A stretch of 28,288 nt of DNA, taken from assembly GCA_041742235.1 (NCBI GenBank), contig JBGSJA010000125.1:1-28288 (forward strand), written 5' to 3'. This stretch comes from BOKV01 sp041742235 (GTDB lineage Bacteria > Pseudomonadota > Alphaproteobacteria > Rhizobiales > Rhizobiaceae). The notes under the pieces were generated by a model. That model had not been told where the DNA came from. It ran no database searches and saw only the letters and a list, made by a program, of their open reading frames with translations. Positions 1-8,499 of the stretch are shown here, piece by piece. Position 1 is the stretch's first letter; each line of letters begins with the position of its first letter. Both the position numbers and the translations under genes were made by a program.

Positions 1-1
1 C

Positions 2-412
2 GCGGTGGTTGTTGGCCGGTCCAACATCGTCGGCAAGCCGATGGCAAACCTGCTGCTGCTTGCCAATGCCACCGTGACGATCGCCCATTCGCGCACGAAG
101 GACCTTCCCGCGCTGGCCCGCACCGCCGATATCCTCGTGGCGGCGGTCGGCCGTCCGGAAATGATCAAGGCCGATTGGGTCAAGCCCGGCGCCTGCGTCA
201 TCGATGTCGGCATCAACCGCGTGGCGTCGGCAACGCCGGGCGCCAGCGGCACAAGGCTGGTCGGCGATGTCGATTTCGAGTCCTGCCAGGCGGTCGCCGG
301 GTCGATCACCCCTGTTCCGGGCGGCGTCGGGCCGATGACCATTGCCATGCTGATGGCCAACACGCTTTCCGGCGCCTGCCGCAGCGCAGGCATCGAACCT
401 CCGGTCTATTGA
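2..412 (+). CDS. folD: FolD, methylenetetrahydrofolate dehydrogenase/cyclohydrolase (C-terminal part)
   Basis: The 5' end lies outside the window; about 137 C-terminal residues are present of a family usually near 300. FolD interconverts 5,10-methylene-THF, 5,10-methenyl-THF and 10-formyl-THF in the cytoplasm, using NADP. Visible family signatures are the nucleotide-binding stretch VVVGRSNIVGKPMA near the start, the segment VIDVGINR, and the C-terminal signature PVPGGVGPMT followed by a helix. The frame is open to the first base, so no start can be chosen. It ends with TGA at 410-412. The downstream gap to the next gene holds three small hairpins but no obvious U-tract terminator. Identification is secure from the signatures. 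Confidence 0.96.
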   Translation, partial: AVVVGRSNIVGKPMANLLLLANATVTIAHSRTKDLPALARTADILVAAVGRPEMIKADWVKPGACVIDVGINRVASATPGASGTRLVGDVDFESCQAVAGSITPVPGGVGPMTIAMLMANTLSGACRSAGIEPPVY

Positions 413-442
413 TGCCGCAACGGGCGCGTCTGTTGCGCGCAT

Positions 443-482
443 TCACGCAAGCGTGATGGAAACCGGGCGGCATCGTGCCCGG
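443..482. repeat. Two adjacent perfect hairpins downstream of folD
   Basis: TCACGC (443-448) pairs with GCGTGA (451-456) across a 2-nt loop. CCGGGC (463-468) pairs with GCCCGG (477-482) across an 8-nt loop. A weaker GC-rich inverted repeat lies just upstream. No T-run follows, so these are not classical intrinsic terminators. They may protect the folD transcript 3' end or be incidental in GC-rich DNA. Confidence 0.35.
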
Positions 483-530
483 CAGCGCGTTACCTAGGTG
501 ACAAGCCGTTATGTCATCGGAGGTTTGGCC

Positions 531-1652
531 ATGAAGAATTTGCTCGTTCCCGCACTGTTGCTCGCGGTCGCATTTGCTGCTCCGGCGGGTGCGCAAACGC
601 TGTCCGGAAGCGCCGGAAGTACGCTCAACGTCGATTCGATTGCGCAATTCGACGAGCCCTGGGCCATGAGCTTCCTGCCGGATGGAAGGCTGCTCGTCAG
701 CGAGAAGCCCGGCGCGCTCCAACTCGTCGATGAAGCGGGCGACAAGACCGCGATTTCCGGCGTCCCGCAGGTGGATTATGGCGGCCAGGGCGGTTTCGGC
801 GATGTCGTGCCGCATCCCGGCTTTGAAGAAAACGGGCTTGTCTATATGTCATTCGCTGAAGCCGGAGATGGCGGCATGCGCGGTGCCGCGGTCGCCCGGG
901 CAAGGCTCGTATTGGAGGGCGAACCGCGGCTGGAAGGGCTGGAAGTGATCTGGCGGCAGGAGCCGAAGGCACAAGGCCGCGGGCACTACAGTCATCGCAT
1001 CGCCTTCTCGCCCGATGGCAAACTGTTCATTTCGTCGGGCGATCGCCAGTTGTTGGAACCCGCGCAGGACATGGACGTCAATCTTGGCAAGATCATCCGT
1101 CTCAACGATGACGGCACGGTTCCGGCGGGCAATCCCTATGCGGGCGAGGGAGAGCTTGCCGAAACCTTCTTCAGCATCGGCCATCGCAATGTGCTTGGCC
1201 TTGCCTTCGACGCGGAAGGCCGGCTTTGGGGCATCGAGATGGGCCCGCGCGGCGGCGATGAACTGAACCTTGTCCTGCCTGGAAAGAACTATGGCTGGCC
1301 TTTGGTCTCCGAGGGCCGCCACTACAGCGGCGCGAACATTCCCGACCCTTCCGAAAGACCCGACCTCGAAGCGTCGAAAGCCTTCTGGGATCCGGTGATC
1401 GCGCCGGCGGGGCTGGTTATTTACGCCGGCTCGCTTTTCCCGCAATGGCAGGGCGACGCAGTTACCGGCGGCTTGCGGTCGCAAGGGCTGGTGCGCATCG
1501 ACATCAATGGGGAAACCGCCCGCGAGGTAGAGCGCATCGACATGGGAACACGGATCCGCGAAGTCGAGGAAGGCCCTGACGGCGCGTTGTGGGTGCTGGA
1601 GGATGGTTCGGGCGGGCGGCTGCTCAAGCTGACGCCCGCCAATACTCAGTAA
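531..1652 (+). CDS. PQQ-dependent aldose (sugar) dehydrogenase, GSDH/Yli family
   Basis: This is a soluble periplasmic quinoprotein-type beta-propeller expected to oxidise aldose sugars at C1 with PQQ. The start at 531 is preferred over a GTG at 498. It follows a CGGAGG ribosome site at 518-523 and begins a clean signal peptide (MKNLLVPALLLAVAFAAPAGA, cleavage near residues 21-22). The 373-residue product fits the family. Seen motifs: residues 42-61 with PWAMSFLPDG then LLVSEKPG, GGQGGFGDVVPHPGF near 84-98, GRGHYSHR at 149-156 (H152 is the likely catalytic histidine by family analogy), IGHRNVLGLAFD and GGDELN...GKNYGWP. It overlaps the 3' end of edd on the other strand by 7 bp. Lying beside the zwf-pgl-edd operon fits a role in glucose use. 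Substrate is not determinable from sequence. Confidence 0.9.
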   Translation: MKNLLVPALLLAVAFAAPAGAQTLSGSAGSTLNVDSIAQFDEPWAMSFLPDGRLLVSEKPGALQLVDEAGDKTAISGVPQVDYGGQGGFGDVVPHPGFEENGLVYMSFAEAGDGGMRGAAVARARLVLEGEPRLEGLEVIWRQEPKAQGRGHYSHRIAFSPDGKLFISSGDRQLLEPAQDMDVNLGKIIRLNDDGTVPAGNPYAGEGELAETFFSIGHRNVLGLAFDAEGRLWGIEMGPRGGDELNLVLPGKNYGWPLVSEGRHYSGANIPDPSERPDLEASKAFWDPVIAPAGLVIYAGSLFPQWQGDAVTGGLRSQGLVRIDINGETAREVERIDMGTRIREVEEGPDGALWVLEDGSGGRLLKLTPANTQ

Positions 1653-3463
1653 ATTACGCTTGCCCCTTCCGCCGGTCCGTTCACAAGCCGGCGGAAGCCG
1701 GCAAACAACTCCCGGCCCATGCCGAAATCATTGGCTGAAAGATCGGGCCGGGCGGGTTCGCGTGCGGCCAGTTCGGCCTCCGGGACGAGGACATCGATGG
1801 TGCCCGCTTTGGCGTCGAGCCGTACGATGTCGCCGTCATTGATCTTGGCGATCAGGCCGCCATCCAGCGCTTCCGGCGTTACATGAATCGCGGATGGGAT
1901 CTTGCCGGATGCGCCCGACATGCGCCCGTCGGTGACGAGGGCGACCTTGAAGCCGCGATCCTGCAGCACGCCCAGCGGCTGCACCATCTTGTGCAATTCC
2001 GGCATGCCGTTGGCCTTCGGTCCCTGAAAGCGCAGCACCGCGACGAAGTCCCGGTCAAGCTTGCCCGCCTTGAATGCGGCGGTGATTTCCGACTGGTCGT
2101 GAAACACGATAGCCGGCGCCTCGATGATGTGCCGCCCGGCCTTTACCGCTGAAATCTTTGCCACCGCGCGTCCCAGATTGCCCGAAAGCATCTTCAACCC
2201 GCCGGTCGGCGCGAAGGGTTTTGCGGCAGGCGCCAGAACCTTGTCGTTGCCTGAAACCGCCGCGGCTTTTTCCCAGACGAGGTTACCGTCCGCGCCCAGC
2301 TTCGGTTCCTGCCGGTAGTTGGAAAGCCCTTCGCCCCAGATGGTCTTCACGTCTTCATGCACGAGGCCGCCATCGATCAGTTGCCCGATGAGGTAGCCCA
2401 TGCCGCCGGCGGCGTGGAAATGGTTCACGTCGGCAAGCCCGTTGGGATAGATGCGCGCCAGCAGCGGCACGGCGTCCGAAAGATCGGCGATGTCGCCCCA
2501 GGTCAACTCGATGCCGGCGCATTTTGCCATCGCGACCAGATGCATGGTGTGGTTGGTCGATCCGCCCGTCGCGTGCAGTCCGACGACGCCGTTGACCACC
2601 GCCTTTTCGTCGATGACGCGTCCCGCCGGGGTAAACTCGTTGCCGATCGCGGTGATCGCCAGCGCCCGCTTTGCCGCCTCGCGCGTCAGCGCATCGCGCA
2701 ACGGCGTATAGGGGTTGACGAAGGATGCGCCCGGCAGATGCAGGCCCATGATCTCCATCAGCATCTGGTTGGAATTGGCCGTGCCGTAGAACGTGCAGGT
2801 GCCCGGCGAATGGTAGGACAGCGACTCCGCCTCGAGCAGTTCCGCGCGGCCCACCTTGCCTTCGGCATAGAGTTGGCGGATGCGCGCCTTTTCATCGTTC
2901 GGCAGGCCCGACGGCATCGGTCCGGCAGGCACGAAAACCGCGGGCAGGTGGCCGAAAGTCAGCGCAGCCATGACGAGGCCCGGCACGATCTTGTCGCAAA
3001 TGCCCAGGAAAAGCGCCGCATCGAACATGTTGTGTGACAGGGCAACGCCCGCCGACATGGCGATCACGTCGCGCGAGAACAGCGACAGTTCCATGCCCGG
3101 CTGGCCTTGCGTAACGCCATCGCACATGGCCGGCACGCCGCCCGCCACTTGCGCCACGCCGCCTGCCTCGCGCGCCGCCTGCTTGATGAGGTCGGGAAAA
3201 TCCTTGTAGGGCTGGTGTGCCGACAGCATGTCGTTGTAGGCGGTCACGATGCCAAGGTTCGGCACCACGTCGCCGGCAAGCGCGGCCTTGTCGGAAACAC
3301 CGCAGGCTGCAAATCCATGCGCCAGGTTTCCGCATGACAGCGCTGCCCGGTGCGGACCGCGCGAGGCCGCTGCATCGATGCGCCGCAGATAGGCCTGGCG
3401 ACCCGGGTGGCTGCGCTCGATCACCCGTTCGGTGACTTCGGCAATGCGTTTGTCGACGTTCAT
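1646..3463 (-). CDS. edd: 6-phosphogluconate dehydratase
   Basis: Edd dehydrates 6-phosphogluconate to 2-keto-3-deoxy-6-phosphogluconate, the committed Entner-Doudoroff step, in the cytoplasm with an iron-sulfur cluster. The start at 3463 (MNVDKRIAEV) follows a GGGAG ribosome site. A longer frame to 3571 would run across the pgl 3' end and adds non-family sequence. The resulting 605 residues match the family's roughly 600. Cluster-type cysteines are seen in AMCDGVTQGQPGMELSLFSR (C114), GICDK (C156) and SPGTCTFYGTANSNQ (C223), as in the IlvD/Edd family. It is the last gene of zwf-pgl-edd; no KDPG aldolase (eda) is in the window. Its stop overlaps the stop of the convergent sugar dehydrogenase. 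Confidence 0.96.
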   Translation of the reverse strand: MNVDKRIAEVTERVIERSHPGRQAYLRRIDAAASRGPHRAALSCGNLAHGFAACGVSDKAALAGDVVPNLGIVTAYNDMLSAHQPYKDFPDLIKQAAREAGGVAQVAGGVPAMCDGVTQGQPGMELSLFSRDVIAMSAGVALSHNMFDAALFLGICDKIVPGLVMAALTFGHLPAVFVPAGPMPSGLPNDEKARIRQLYAEGKVGRAELLEAESLSYHSPGTCTFYGTANSNQMLMEIMGLHLPGASFVNPYTPLRDALTREAAKRALAITAIGNEFTPAGRVIDEKAVVNGVVGLHATGGSTNHTMHLVAMAKCAGIELTWGDIADLSDAVPLLARIYPNGLADVNHFHAAGGMGYLIGQLIDGGLVHEDVKTIWGEGLSNYRQEPKLGADGNLVWEKAAAVSGNDKVLAPAAKPFAPTGGLKMLSGNLGRAVAKISAVKAGRHIIEAPAIVFHDQSEITAAFKAGKLDRDFVAVLRFQGPKANGMPELHKMVQPLGVLQDRGFKVALVTDGRMSGASGKIPSAIHVTPEALDGGLIAKINDGDIVRLDAKAGTIDVLVPEAELAAREPARPDLSANDFGMGRELFAGFRRLVNGPAEGASVIY

Positions 3464-3485
3464 GGCTTTCTCCCGGCGGGCGCGT

Positions 3486-4229
3486 TCAGGGCGCCCAGAA
3501 AATCTGCAATCTGTCGCCTGCGCGATTGATGACCGCCCGCACGGGCATGTCCAGTTCGGATCCGCCGCCAAGCGCTATGTCCAGCGTCTCGCGTTTCTTC
3601 GCGCCTTCTATATGCAGCGCAATGAAATTGGCTTCCAGGAGCGCTTTCAGCGTAAGCGTCAGCCGCGGCTCGCCCGCGCCCGGCGCCTCGATGGAGAGAA
3701 CGTGCCGGCGCGAATTCATGTCCAGCGCATCGACAAGCCTGTCTCCGCCCGGAAAAAAAGAGGCGGTATGTCCGTCATTGCCCATGCCGAGGATTACGGC
3801 ATCCAGCCGGCCCAGCATGGCGATGGCATGGTCGACACGGTCGATACTGGCGGCAAGCCCGGCTGAAACGTCACCGGCAAGCGGCAGGAAACGGGCGGCC
3901 GCCGCGCGTTCGCGAAGCAATGCGCGCTTGACCAATGCAGCGTTGGATCGCGGGCTGTCTTCGGCAACGAAGCGTTCGTCCACCAGCGTTACCATGACCT
4001 TTGCCCAATCGAGATCCAGCCTCGACAACGCCTCGAAGAACAGGGCCGGCGTGCTGCCGCCCGAGACAGCCAGTCGCGCCTCGCCGCGCATGGCGATTGC
4101 GCCAGACAGCACCGCGGCAACGCCCGAAGCGAGTGCGCTTGCCAGCGCTGCCCGGTCTTCATAGGCGTGAAATGATCGCGGCTCAGTCAGTTCCCGATTC
4201 CTCGTGCCATGTGCGCCCGTCACGTTCAA
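3486..4229 (-). CDS. pgl: 6-phosphogluconolactonase
   Basis: Pgl hydrolyses 6-phosphogluconolactone to 6-phosphogluconate, linking zwf to edd. The NagB/Pgl-fold motifs are clear: SGGSTPALFFEAL near residues 57-69, VTLVDERFV near 80-88, and GMGNDGHTASFFPGGD around 147-162. Length is 247 residues from the ATG at 4229, close to the family norm of 230-250. This start makes pgl overlap the zwf 3' end by 47 bp. The first 13 residues have no family resemblance I recognise, so an internal non-ATG start near the zwf stop (a CTG lies at codon 14 behind an AGGAA-like sequence) cannot be excluded. The 22-bp gap to edd and the overlap with zwf indicate one operon. Confidence 0.93.
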   Translation of the reverse strand: MNVTGAHGTRNRELTEPRSFHAYEDRAALASALASGVAAVLSGAIAMRGEARLAVSGGSTPALFFEALSRLDLDWAKVMVTLVDERFVAEDSPRSNAALVKRALLRERAAAARFLPLAGDVSAGLAASIDRVDHAIAMLGRLDAVILGMGNDGHTASFFPGGDRLVDALDMNSRRHVLSIEAPGAGEPRLTLTLKALLEANFIALHIEGAKKRETLDIALGGGSELDMPVRAVINRAGDRLQIFWAP

Positions 4230-5664
4230 CCAGCGCTATTGCTGCAGACGGACCCCATGTGCCGGCAGTGTATTTCTTGCATTTGACGCCGGCGTCCGCC
4301 CATGCGCGGATGATCGGATCGATCCAGCCCCATGCCGCCTCGACCTCGTCGCGCCGCATGAAGAGGGTGGGGTTGCCGCGAATGACGTCAAGCAGCAGCC
4401 GTTCATAGGCATCCGGCGCGCGCACGTCGAACCGCTCTGCAAAGCTCATGTCGAGCGCCACCTGCCGAAGCCGCATGCCGCCGGGACCAGGATCCTTGAT
4501 CATGATCATCTGGCTGACAGCCTCGTCCGGCTGCAGCCGCATGACGAGACGATTCGCGATCATCCGCCCGGCATCGGCGCTGAAGATGTTGTGCGGCGCC
4601 GGCTTGAACTGGATGACGATCTCCGACACGCGCTGCGCAAGCCGCTTGCCGGTGCGCAAGTAAAAGGGAACGCCCGCCCAGCGCCAGTTGCCGATCTCCG
4701 CCTTGATCGCGACGAAGGTTTCCGTATCCGACTTGCCGCCTTCGAGTTCGTCGAGATAGCCGGGCACCGACATGCCGTTCGCGGCCCCGGCGGTGTATTG
4801 GCCGCGCACGGTCATTTCGCTGACGTTGTCCACATTGATCGGCGTCAGCGCGCGCAGCACCTTCAGCTTCTCGTCGCGCACCGCGCCGGCGTTCATGGAA
4901 GAGGGCGGCTCCATCGCGACAAGGCATAGCAGCTGCAGCAAATGGTTCTGCACCATGTCGCGGATAGCGCCGGACTTGTCGTAGTAGCCGGCACGACCTT
5001 CGACGCCGAGCGTCTCGGCGACGGTGATCTGCACATGGTCGATATGGGCCGAATTCCAGACCGGCTCGTACAGCGCATTGGCAAAGCGAAGCGCCATCAG
5101 GTTCTGGACCGTTTCCTTGCCCAGGTAATGATCGATGCGGTAGATCTGGTCTTCGCGGAAATACCTGCCGACCGTGGCGTTGAGATCGCGAGCGCTCGCA
5201 AGATCGTGGCCTATCGGTTTTTCGATGACGAGGCGGGACCGGTCGCGGATCATGCCGTGGGCATGCAACTTTTCCGCGATGTCACCGAATATCGCCGGTC
5301 CGACCGCAAGATAATATGCCCGTACTCGGTCGTCGTCGCCAATCAGCCATTTCAGCTCTTCCCAGCCTTTTTCCGATTTGGCATCGACCGCGACATAGTG
5401 CAACCGCCCGATGAATTTCTCGATCTGCTCGTGATCGCGGTCGGCTTCCTTGACGTGTTCATGGAGCGCCTGACGCGCGAAATTGCGAAACTCCTCCGTG
5501 CCCATGTCTGCGCGGGCCGCGCCTATGATGCGCGATTCTCCAACGATCTGGCCGTCCGACGCGCGGTGATAAAGCGCGGGGATCAGCTTGCGTTCGGAAA
5601 GGTCGCCGGTCCCGCCGAAAACGACATAGTCGAAGGGTTCGACCGGAATGATCTGGCTGGTCAT
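4183..5664 (-). CDS. zwf: Glucose-6-phosphate 1-dehydrogenase
   Basis: Zwf oxidises glucose-6-phosphate to 6-phosphogluconolactone with NADP, feeding the Entner-Doudoroff and pentose phosphate pathways. The 493-residue length is typical. Motifs seen: dinucleotide site GGTGDLSERK at 17-26, IEKPIGHDLASARDLN at 147-162, and active-site signature RIDHYLGKETVQN at 176-188. The ATG at 5664 follows GGAAAA at a short but acceptable distance. It is the first gene of zwf-pgl-edd. A regulator gene on the same strand ends 96 bp upstream; the gap carries a small perfect inverted repeat (CAATC-5nt-GATTG, 5722-5736) that could be an operator. Confidence 0.97.
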   Translation of the reverse strand: MTSQIIPVEPFDYVVFGGTGDLSERKLIPALYHRASDGQIVGESRIIGAARADMGTEEFRNFARQALHEHVKEADRDHEQIEKFIGRLHYVAVDAKSEKGWEELKWLIGDDDRVRAYYLAVGPAIFGDIAEKLHAHGMIRDRSRLVIEKPIGHDLASARDLNATVGRYFREDQIYRIDHYLGKETVQNLMALRFANALYEPVWNSAHIDHVQITVAETLGVEGRAGYYDKSGAIRDMVQNHLLQLLCLVAMEPPSSMNAGAVRDEKLKVLRALTPINVDNVSEMTVRGQYTAGAANGMSVPGYLDELEGGKSDTETFVAIKAEIGNWRWAGVPFYLRTGKRLAQRVSEIVIQFKPAPHNIFSADAGRMIANRLVMRLQPDEAVSQMIMIKDPGPGGMRLRQVALDMSFAERFDVRAPDAYERLLLDVIRGNPTLFMRRDEVEAAWGWIDPIIRAWADAGVKCKKYTAGTWGPSAAIALVERDGRTWHEESGTD

Positions 5665-5721
5665 GGGTTTTCCGGTCTCTCGCTGATGAACAAGGTTGGA
5701 AGCGTCGCGAGCGTCTTAATT

Positions 5722-5736
5722 CAATCGATTAGATTG
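5722..5736. promoter_or_regulatory. Inverted repeat upstream of zwf
   Basis: CAATC (5722-5726), GATTA spacer, GATTG (5732-5736) lies 58-72 bp upstream of the zwf ATG in the 96-bp gap between zwf and the upstream regulator gene. Position suits an operator or promoter element, but the arms are only 5 bp and I do not recognise a regulator motif. Confidence 0.3.
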
Positions 5737-5760
5737 TGCAACTGCGAAGACGCGCACGGA

Positions 5761-6600
5761 TCAACTGACTTCAAGCCCGGCAATGTAGCCGGAGGCCCTG
5801 TCCGGACCGACTTCGGCTATCCGTATAAGATGATCGAATCGGGCGGTCAGTTCCCGGATTTGGCCAACGGAATGTGTCACGAGATACATGTCACCCAGAT
5901 AAATCGCCGCGCGCTTGGGCCCGAACACCGTAAAGGGCGCCGAAAACGCCTTCAATCCGTCAAACAGGAAGAGCCGGAAGGTGGGGTAAAGTTCGTCGAG
6001 CAACCGGGCCATGTGATCAATCTGTGCCTGCCGGACTTTCCCGGGAAGGCCGGACCAGATGCCCGTGCCTGCGGCAAAGCTCTCGATCCGCTGACGCGGC
6101 ATCACCACTTCCATGTCGGTTTCGGGCCGCCGGGTATAGGCGAGCTGGTTCTCCGTCTGGCCCGCTTTCGCGTCGATCAGTTCCCTGTCCTCCGACCGGA
6201 ATTCGTAGTGCAGGACAGCTGGGGTTCGCAGCAGATCGGGAAGCGTGGCTGGCACATAGCGGATCTTGTAGCCCACGGCTTCCCGGTGCCATTCGGCCAG
6301 CCGGGTTTCGCCGGCCTTGTCCTCGAAAACTTCAATGCTCTCGGCGCGCGCTACCTCGGCAATCGTGGTTTCGTTCTGCGACAGGCCAAGCAGCCAATCG
6401 ACGCTGACAGTCTCGGCGCTGGCAATGGCGCACAAGGTTTCTGCACGCGGCAGCCGGGTCGCGCCGTGGTCGAGGAACTGGCTCAACGCCGAACGGTCAA
6501 CGCCCCAGCGCCGTGAAAGGTCAGCCATGCTGGACGACCGCCGGTCCCGCAACAGCCGAAGCCGCTCCTGGAATGTTTGAACGATGTGCCGCTTGTCCAT
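5761..6600 (-). CDS. Helix-turn-helix (XRE-like) transcriptional regulator
   Basis: A 279-residue protein from the ATG at 6600, preceded by ACAGGTG. The open frame continues upstream to 7722 only as antisense shadow of the desaturase gene. The N-terminal part (about residues 5-60) reads as a lambda-repressor-like HTH: RLRLLRDRRSSSMADLSRR, then WGVDRSALSQFLD (recognition helix) and VDWLLGLSQ. The remaining ~210 residues have mixed alpha/beta character without membrane segments and may form a ligand-sensing domain I do not recognise. It is divergent from the desaturase cluster and co-directional with zwf 96 bp downstream, so it could control either. The 132-bp divergent gap holds several inverted repeats suited to autoregulation. 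Confidence 0.75.
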   Translation of the reverse strand: MDKRHIVQTFQERLRLLRDRRSSSMADLSRRWGVDRSALSQFLDHGATRLPRAETLCAIASAETVSVDWLLGLSQNETTIAEVARAESIEVFEDKAGETRLAEWHREAVGYKIRYVPATLPDLLRTPAVLHYEFRSEDRELIDAKAGQTENQLAYTRRPETDMEVVMPRQRIESFAAGTGIWSGLPGKVRQAQIDHMARLLDELYPTFRLFLFDGLKAFSAPFTVFGPKRAAIYLGDMYLVTHSVGQIRELTARFDHLIRIAEVGPDRASGYIAGLEVS

Positions 6601-6620
6601 CACACCTGTAGCAACACCAC

Positions 6621-6674
6621 GTTTGTTGTGAATACGCAACGATATAGGTGAAAAGTTGCGCAATGTTTCATTGC
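6621..6674. promoter_or_regulatory. Inverted repeats between the HTH gene and the desaturase cluster
   Basis: In the divergent gap, CGCAAC (6635-6640) and GTTGCG (6655-6660) form an inverted repeat with a 14-bp spacer. GTTGTG (6625-6630) imperfectly pairs with the same CGCAAC. GCAATG (6660-6665) and CATTGC (6669-6674) form a perfect hairpin around TTT. Such nested palindromes in a divergent regulator promoter suggest operator sites for the HTH protein. This is inference from position and symmetry only. Confidence 0.4.
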
Positions 6675-6732
6675 ACGAGAAGCCGAACCGGATCAACTTT
6701 GCGTGAAGTTGCATGGGCATGGGGTGGAAAGA

Positions 6733-7632
6733 ATGCAAGGACTCGCCAAGGTCGAGTGGCCGACTGTCGCTTTGATCGCTGTTGTATACTCCCTGTGGTT
6801 TGCGCTGGTCGCCTTTGGCGCTTCGCTCAACCCGGTTTTGTGGGTCGCGGCGGCGGGGGTCCTGACGGCCCTTTACTGGTCCATCGTGCATGAGGTGGTG
6901 CACGGTCATCCCACGAAGAACGCCTTGGTCAACCACGCATTCGTCTGGCTTCCGATCGGCTGGGTCTATGCCCATGGCCGGTTTCGCGACGGTCATCTGG
7001 AACACCATGCAACCGGCGAACTCACCGATCCGTTCGATGACCCGGAAAGCTGGTATCTCGCGCAGCACGACTGGAAGGCGACCGGCCGGCTCGCGCGAAC
7101 TCTCCTCGCATTCAACAATACGCTGTTCGGGCGTCTCACGGTCGGGCCGATGATCGTGCTTTGGCGCATGGTGCGCGACGACACGCGCGCCATTCTGAAG
7201 GGCGGCGATGCAGGCAGGCAGATCGCGCGCGCCTGGCTGTGGCACATTCCGCCATTGATCGTGCTCGCGTTGATCGTGGGTGCGATCACCGATGTGCGGT
7301 TCTGGCAGTTTGCGCTTGCGGCCTATGTCGGCGTTGCGCTCATCCTCATCCGCACTTTTCTGGAGCACCAGGCGTCGGAGAAGGAAGGCGAGCGCACGGT
7401 GATCATCGAGGATTTCGGACCGATGGGTTTCCTCTTCCTCTACAACAATCTCCACATCGTCCATCACACGCGCCCGGGCCTCGCTTGGTACCTGCTGCCG
7501 TCCTTCTACAAACGGCACCGCGCCCAGTTCATCAAGCGCAACAACGGCTACGTCTACCCGTCCTATTGGGCCATATTCCGCAGATACTTCTTCGTTCCAA
7601 AGGAACCGGTTCCGCACCCGTTTGTAGCCTGA
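6733..7632 (+). CDS. Membrane fatty-acid desaturase family protein
   Basis: Predicted di-iron integral membrane oxygenase/desaturase of 299 residues from the ATG at 6733, which has GGTGGAAAG just upstream. A GTG 30 bp further upstream is possible but less convincing. The three histidine boxes are present and correctly ordered: HEVVHGH (H53, H57, H59), HLEHH (H88, H91, H92) and HIVHH (H241, H244, H245). Membrane segments are seen around residues 11-29, 33-50, 68-80, 172-187 and 191-210. An added LEHQ at 210-213 may contribute a ligand. Substrate could be an acyl lipid, alkane or carotenoid-type lipid; sequence does not decide. First gene of a plus-strand cluster, with the next gene 25 bp away. 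Confidence 0.88.
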   Translation: MQGLAKVEWPTVALIAVVYSLWFALVAFGASLNPVLWVAAAGVLTALYWSIVHEVVHGHPTKNALVNHAFVWLPIGWVYAHGRFRDGHLEHHATGELTDPFDDPESWYLAQHDWKATGRLARTLLAFNNTLFGRLTVGPMIVLWRMVRDDTRAILKGGDAGRQIARAWLWHIPPLIVLALIVGAITDVRFWQFALAAYVGVALILIRTFLEHQASEKEGERTVIIEDFGPMGFLFLYNNLHIVHHTRPGLAWYLLPSFYKRHRAQFIKRNNGYVYPSYWAIFRRYFFVPKEPVPHPFVA

Positions 7633-7657
7633 CGCGATCGCGCAAGGGAGGACGGGT

Positions 7658-8437
7658 TTGACAAAACCCTTTGCAGCATTGCCGATGTATGACTGGCCCG
7701 AGGTGTCACGGGCCTGGGACATTCTGTGGGCGCTTGCCCGTGAACAACTGTCAGCGCGTGGAATCGAGGTAGCGGGGGCGCTCGCTCGCGACGGCGATCA
7801 TGAGGCGCAGTGGCGCGATCCGGCGCTCCTCATTGGCCAGACCTGTGGCTGGCCTTTCGTTTCGGCGCTAAAGGACAAGGTGACGCCCTTCGCCCGCTTC
7901 GACTTTGGCCTCGGCGGCAGGCCGGGCGACTATCACAGCGTCTACATAACGCAGGGGTATCGCGATCCGCGCCAACTCATCGCCGATGGCAGCGCTCTCA
8001 TCGCCGTCAATTCGTTCGCCTCGCAAAGCGGCTTTCGTGCCTTGTCCGAGCTTGCGGATACAACAGTGCAATTGCCGGCTTCGCGCTTCCTTGCCACCGG
8101 CGGGCATCGCAATTCCATCAAGGCCGTGGCCGGGGGCAGGGCGCAACTTGCGGCCATCGACGCGCAAAGCTGGCGTCTGGCTTTGGCGCACGAACCTGCG
8201 GCGGCTTGCGTGACAGTCGCCGGCCACTCGTCAAACGTGCCAGGCCTGCCGCTGATCACCGCTCCGGCGTTTGCCGGGCGAACGGATGATTTTTTCGAGG
8301 CGATGAACACCGCCATCGAACTTTTGCCTGCCGGGACCCGCGAGTCACTTGGCTTGGCAGGGGTGGTCGAGGCCCGCGCCACCGACTATGAGGCGCTGAC
8401 GCGCCCGCCTTTCGGCACGGTTTCAGTACTTCCGTAG
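7658..8437 (+). CDS. PhnD/SsuA/transferrin-type substrate-binding-like protein without signal peptide
   Basis: A 259-residue protein starting at TTG 7658, chosen because GGGAGGA lies 6-12 bp before it. The N-terminus (MTKPFAALPMYDWPEVSRAW) goes straight into the fold's first strand, with no signal peptide or lipobox. Recognisable family features are ALPMYDWPE, LLIGQTCGWPF near 56-66, AVNSFASQSGFRAL near 115-128 and a GHRNSIKAVAGGRAQLAAIDAQSW run. These resemble PhnD-like binding proteins (PBP type 2 fold). No ABC permease or ATPase is adjacent, so it is more likely a cytoplasmic ligand binder than a transporter component. It sits 25 bp after the desaturase and 62 bp before the ThiS/MoaD-like gene in the same orientation. 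Confidence 0.75.
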   Translation: MTKPFAALPMYDWPEVSRAWDILWALAREQLSARGIEVAGALARDGDHEAQWRDPALLIGQTCGWPFVSALKDKVTPFARFDFGLGGRPGDYHSVYITQGYRDPRQLIADGSALIAVNSFASQSGFRALSELADTTVQLPASRFLATGGHRNSIKAVAGGRAQLAAIDAQSWRLALAHEPAAACVTVAGHSSNVPGLPLITAPAFAGRTDDFFEAMNTAIELLPAGTRESLGLAGVVEARATDYEALTRPPFGTVSVLP

Positions 8438-8499
8438 CGAGACCTTTTCTAAATTGCCGGCCCGTGGCAGATTGCCGCGCCATTGGGAGTGGCACAAGA

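Noticed and set aside
6601..7722. Upstream extension of the HTH regulator frame to 7722
   Set aside because: The extension is antisense to the desaturase and the translated sequence has no family character. ATG 6600 has a ribosome site and starts the HTH domain.
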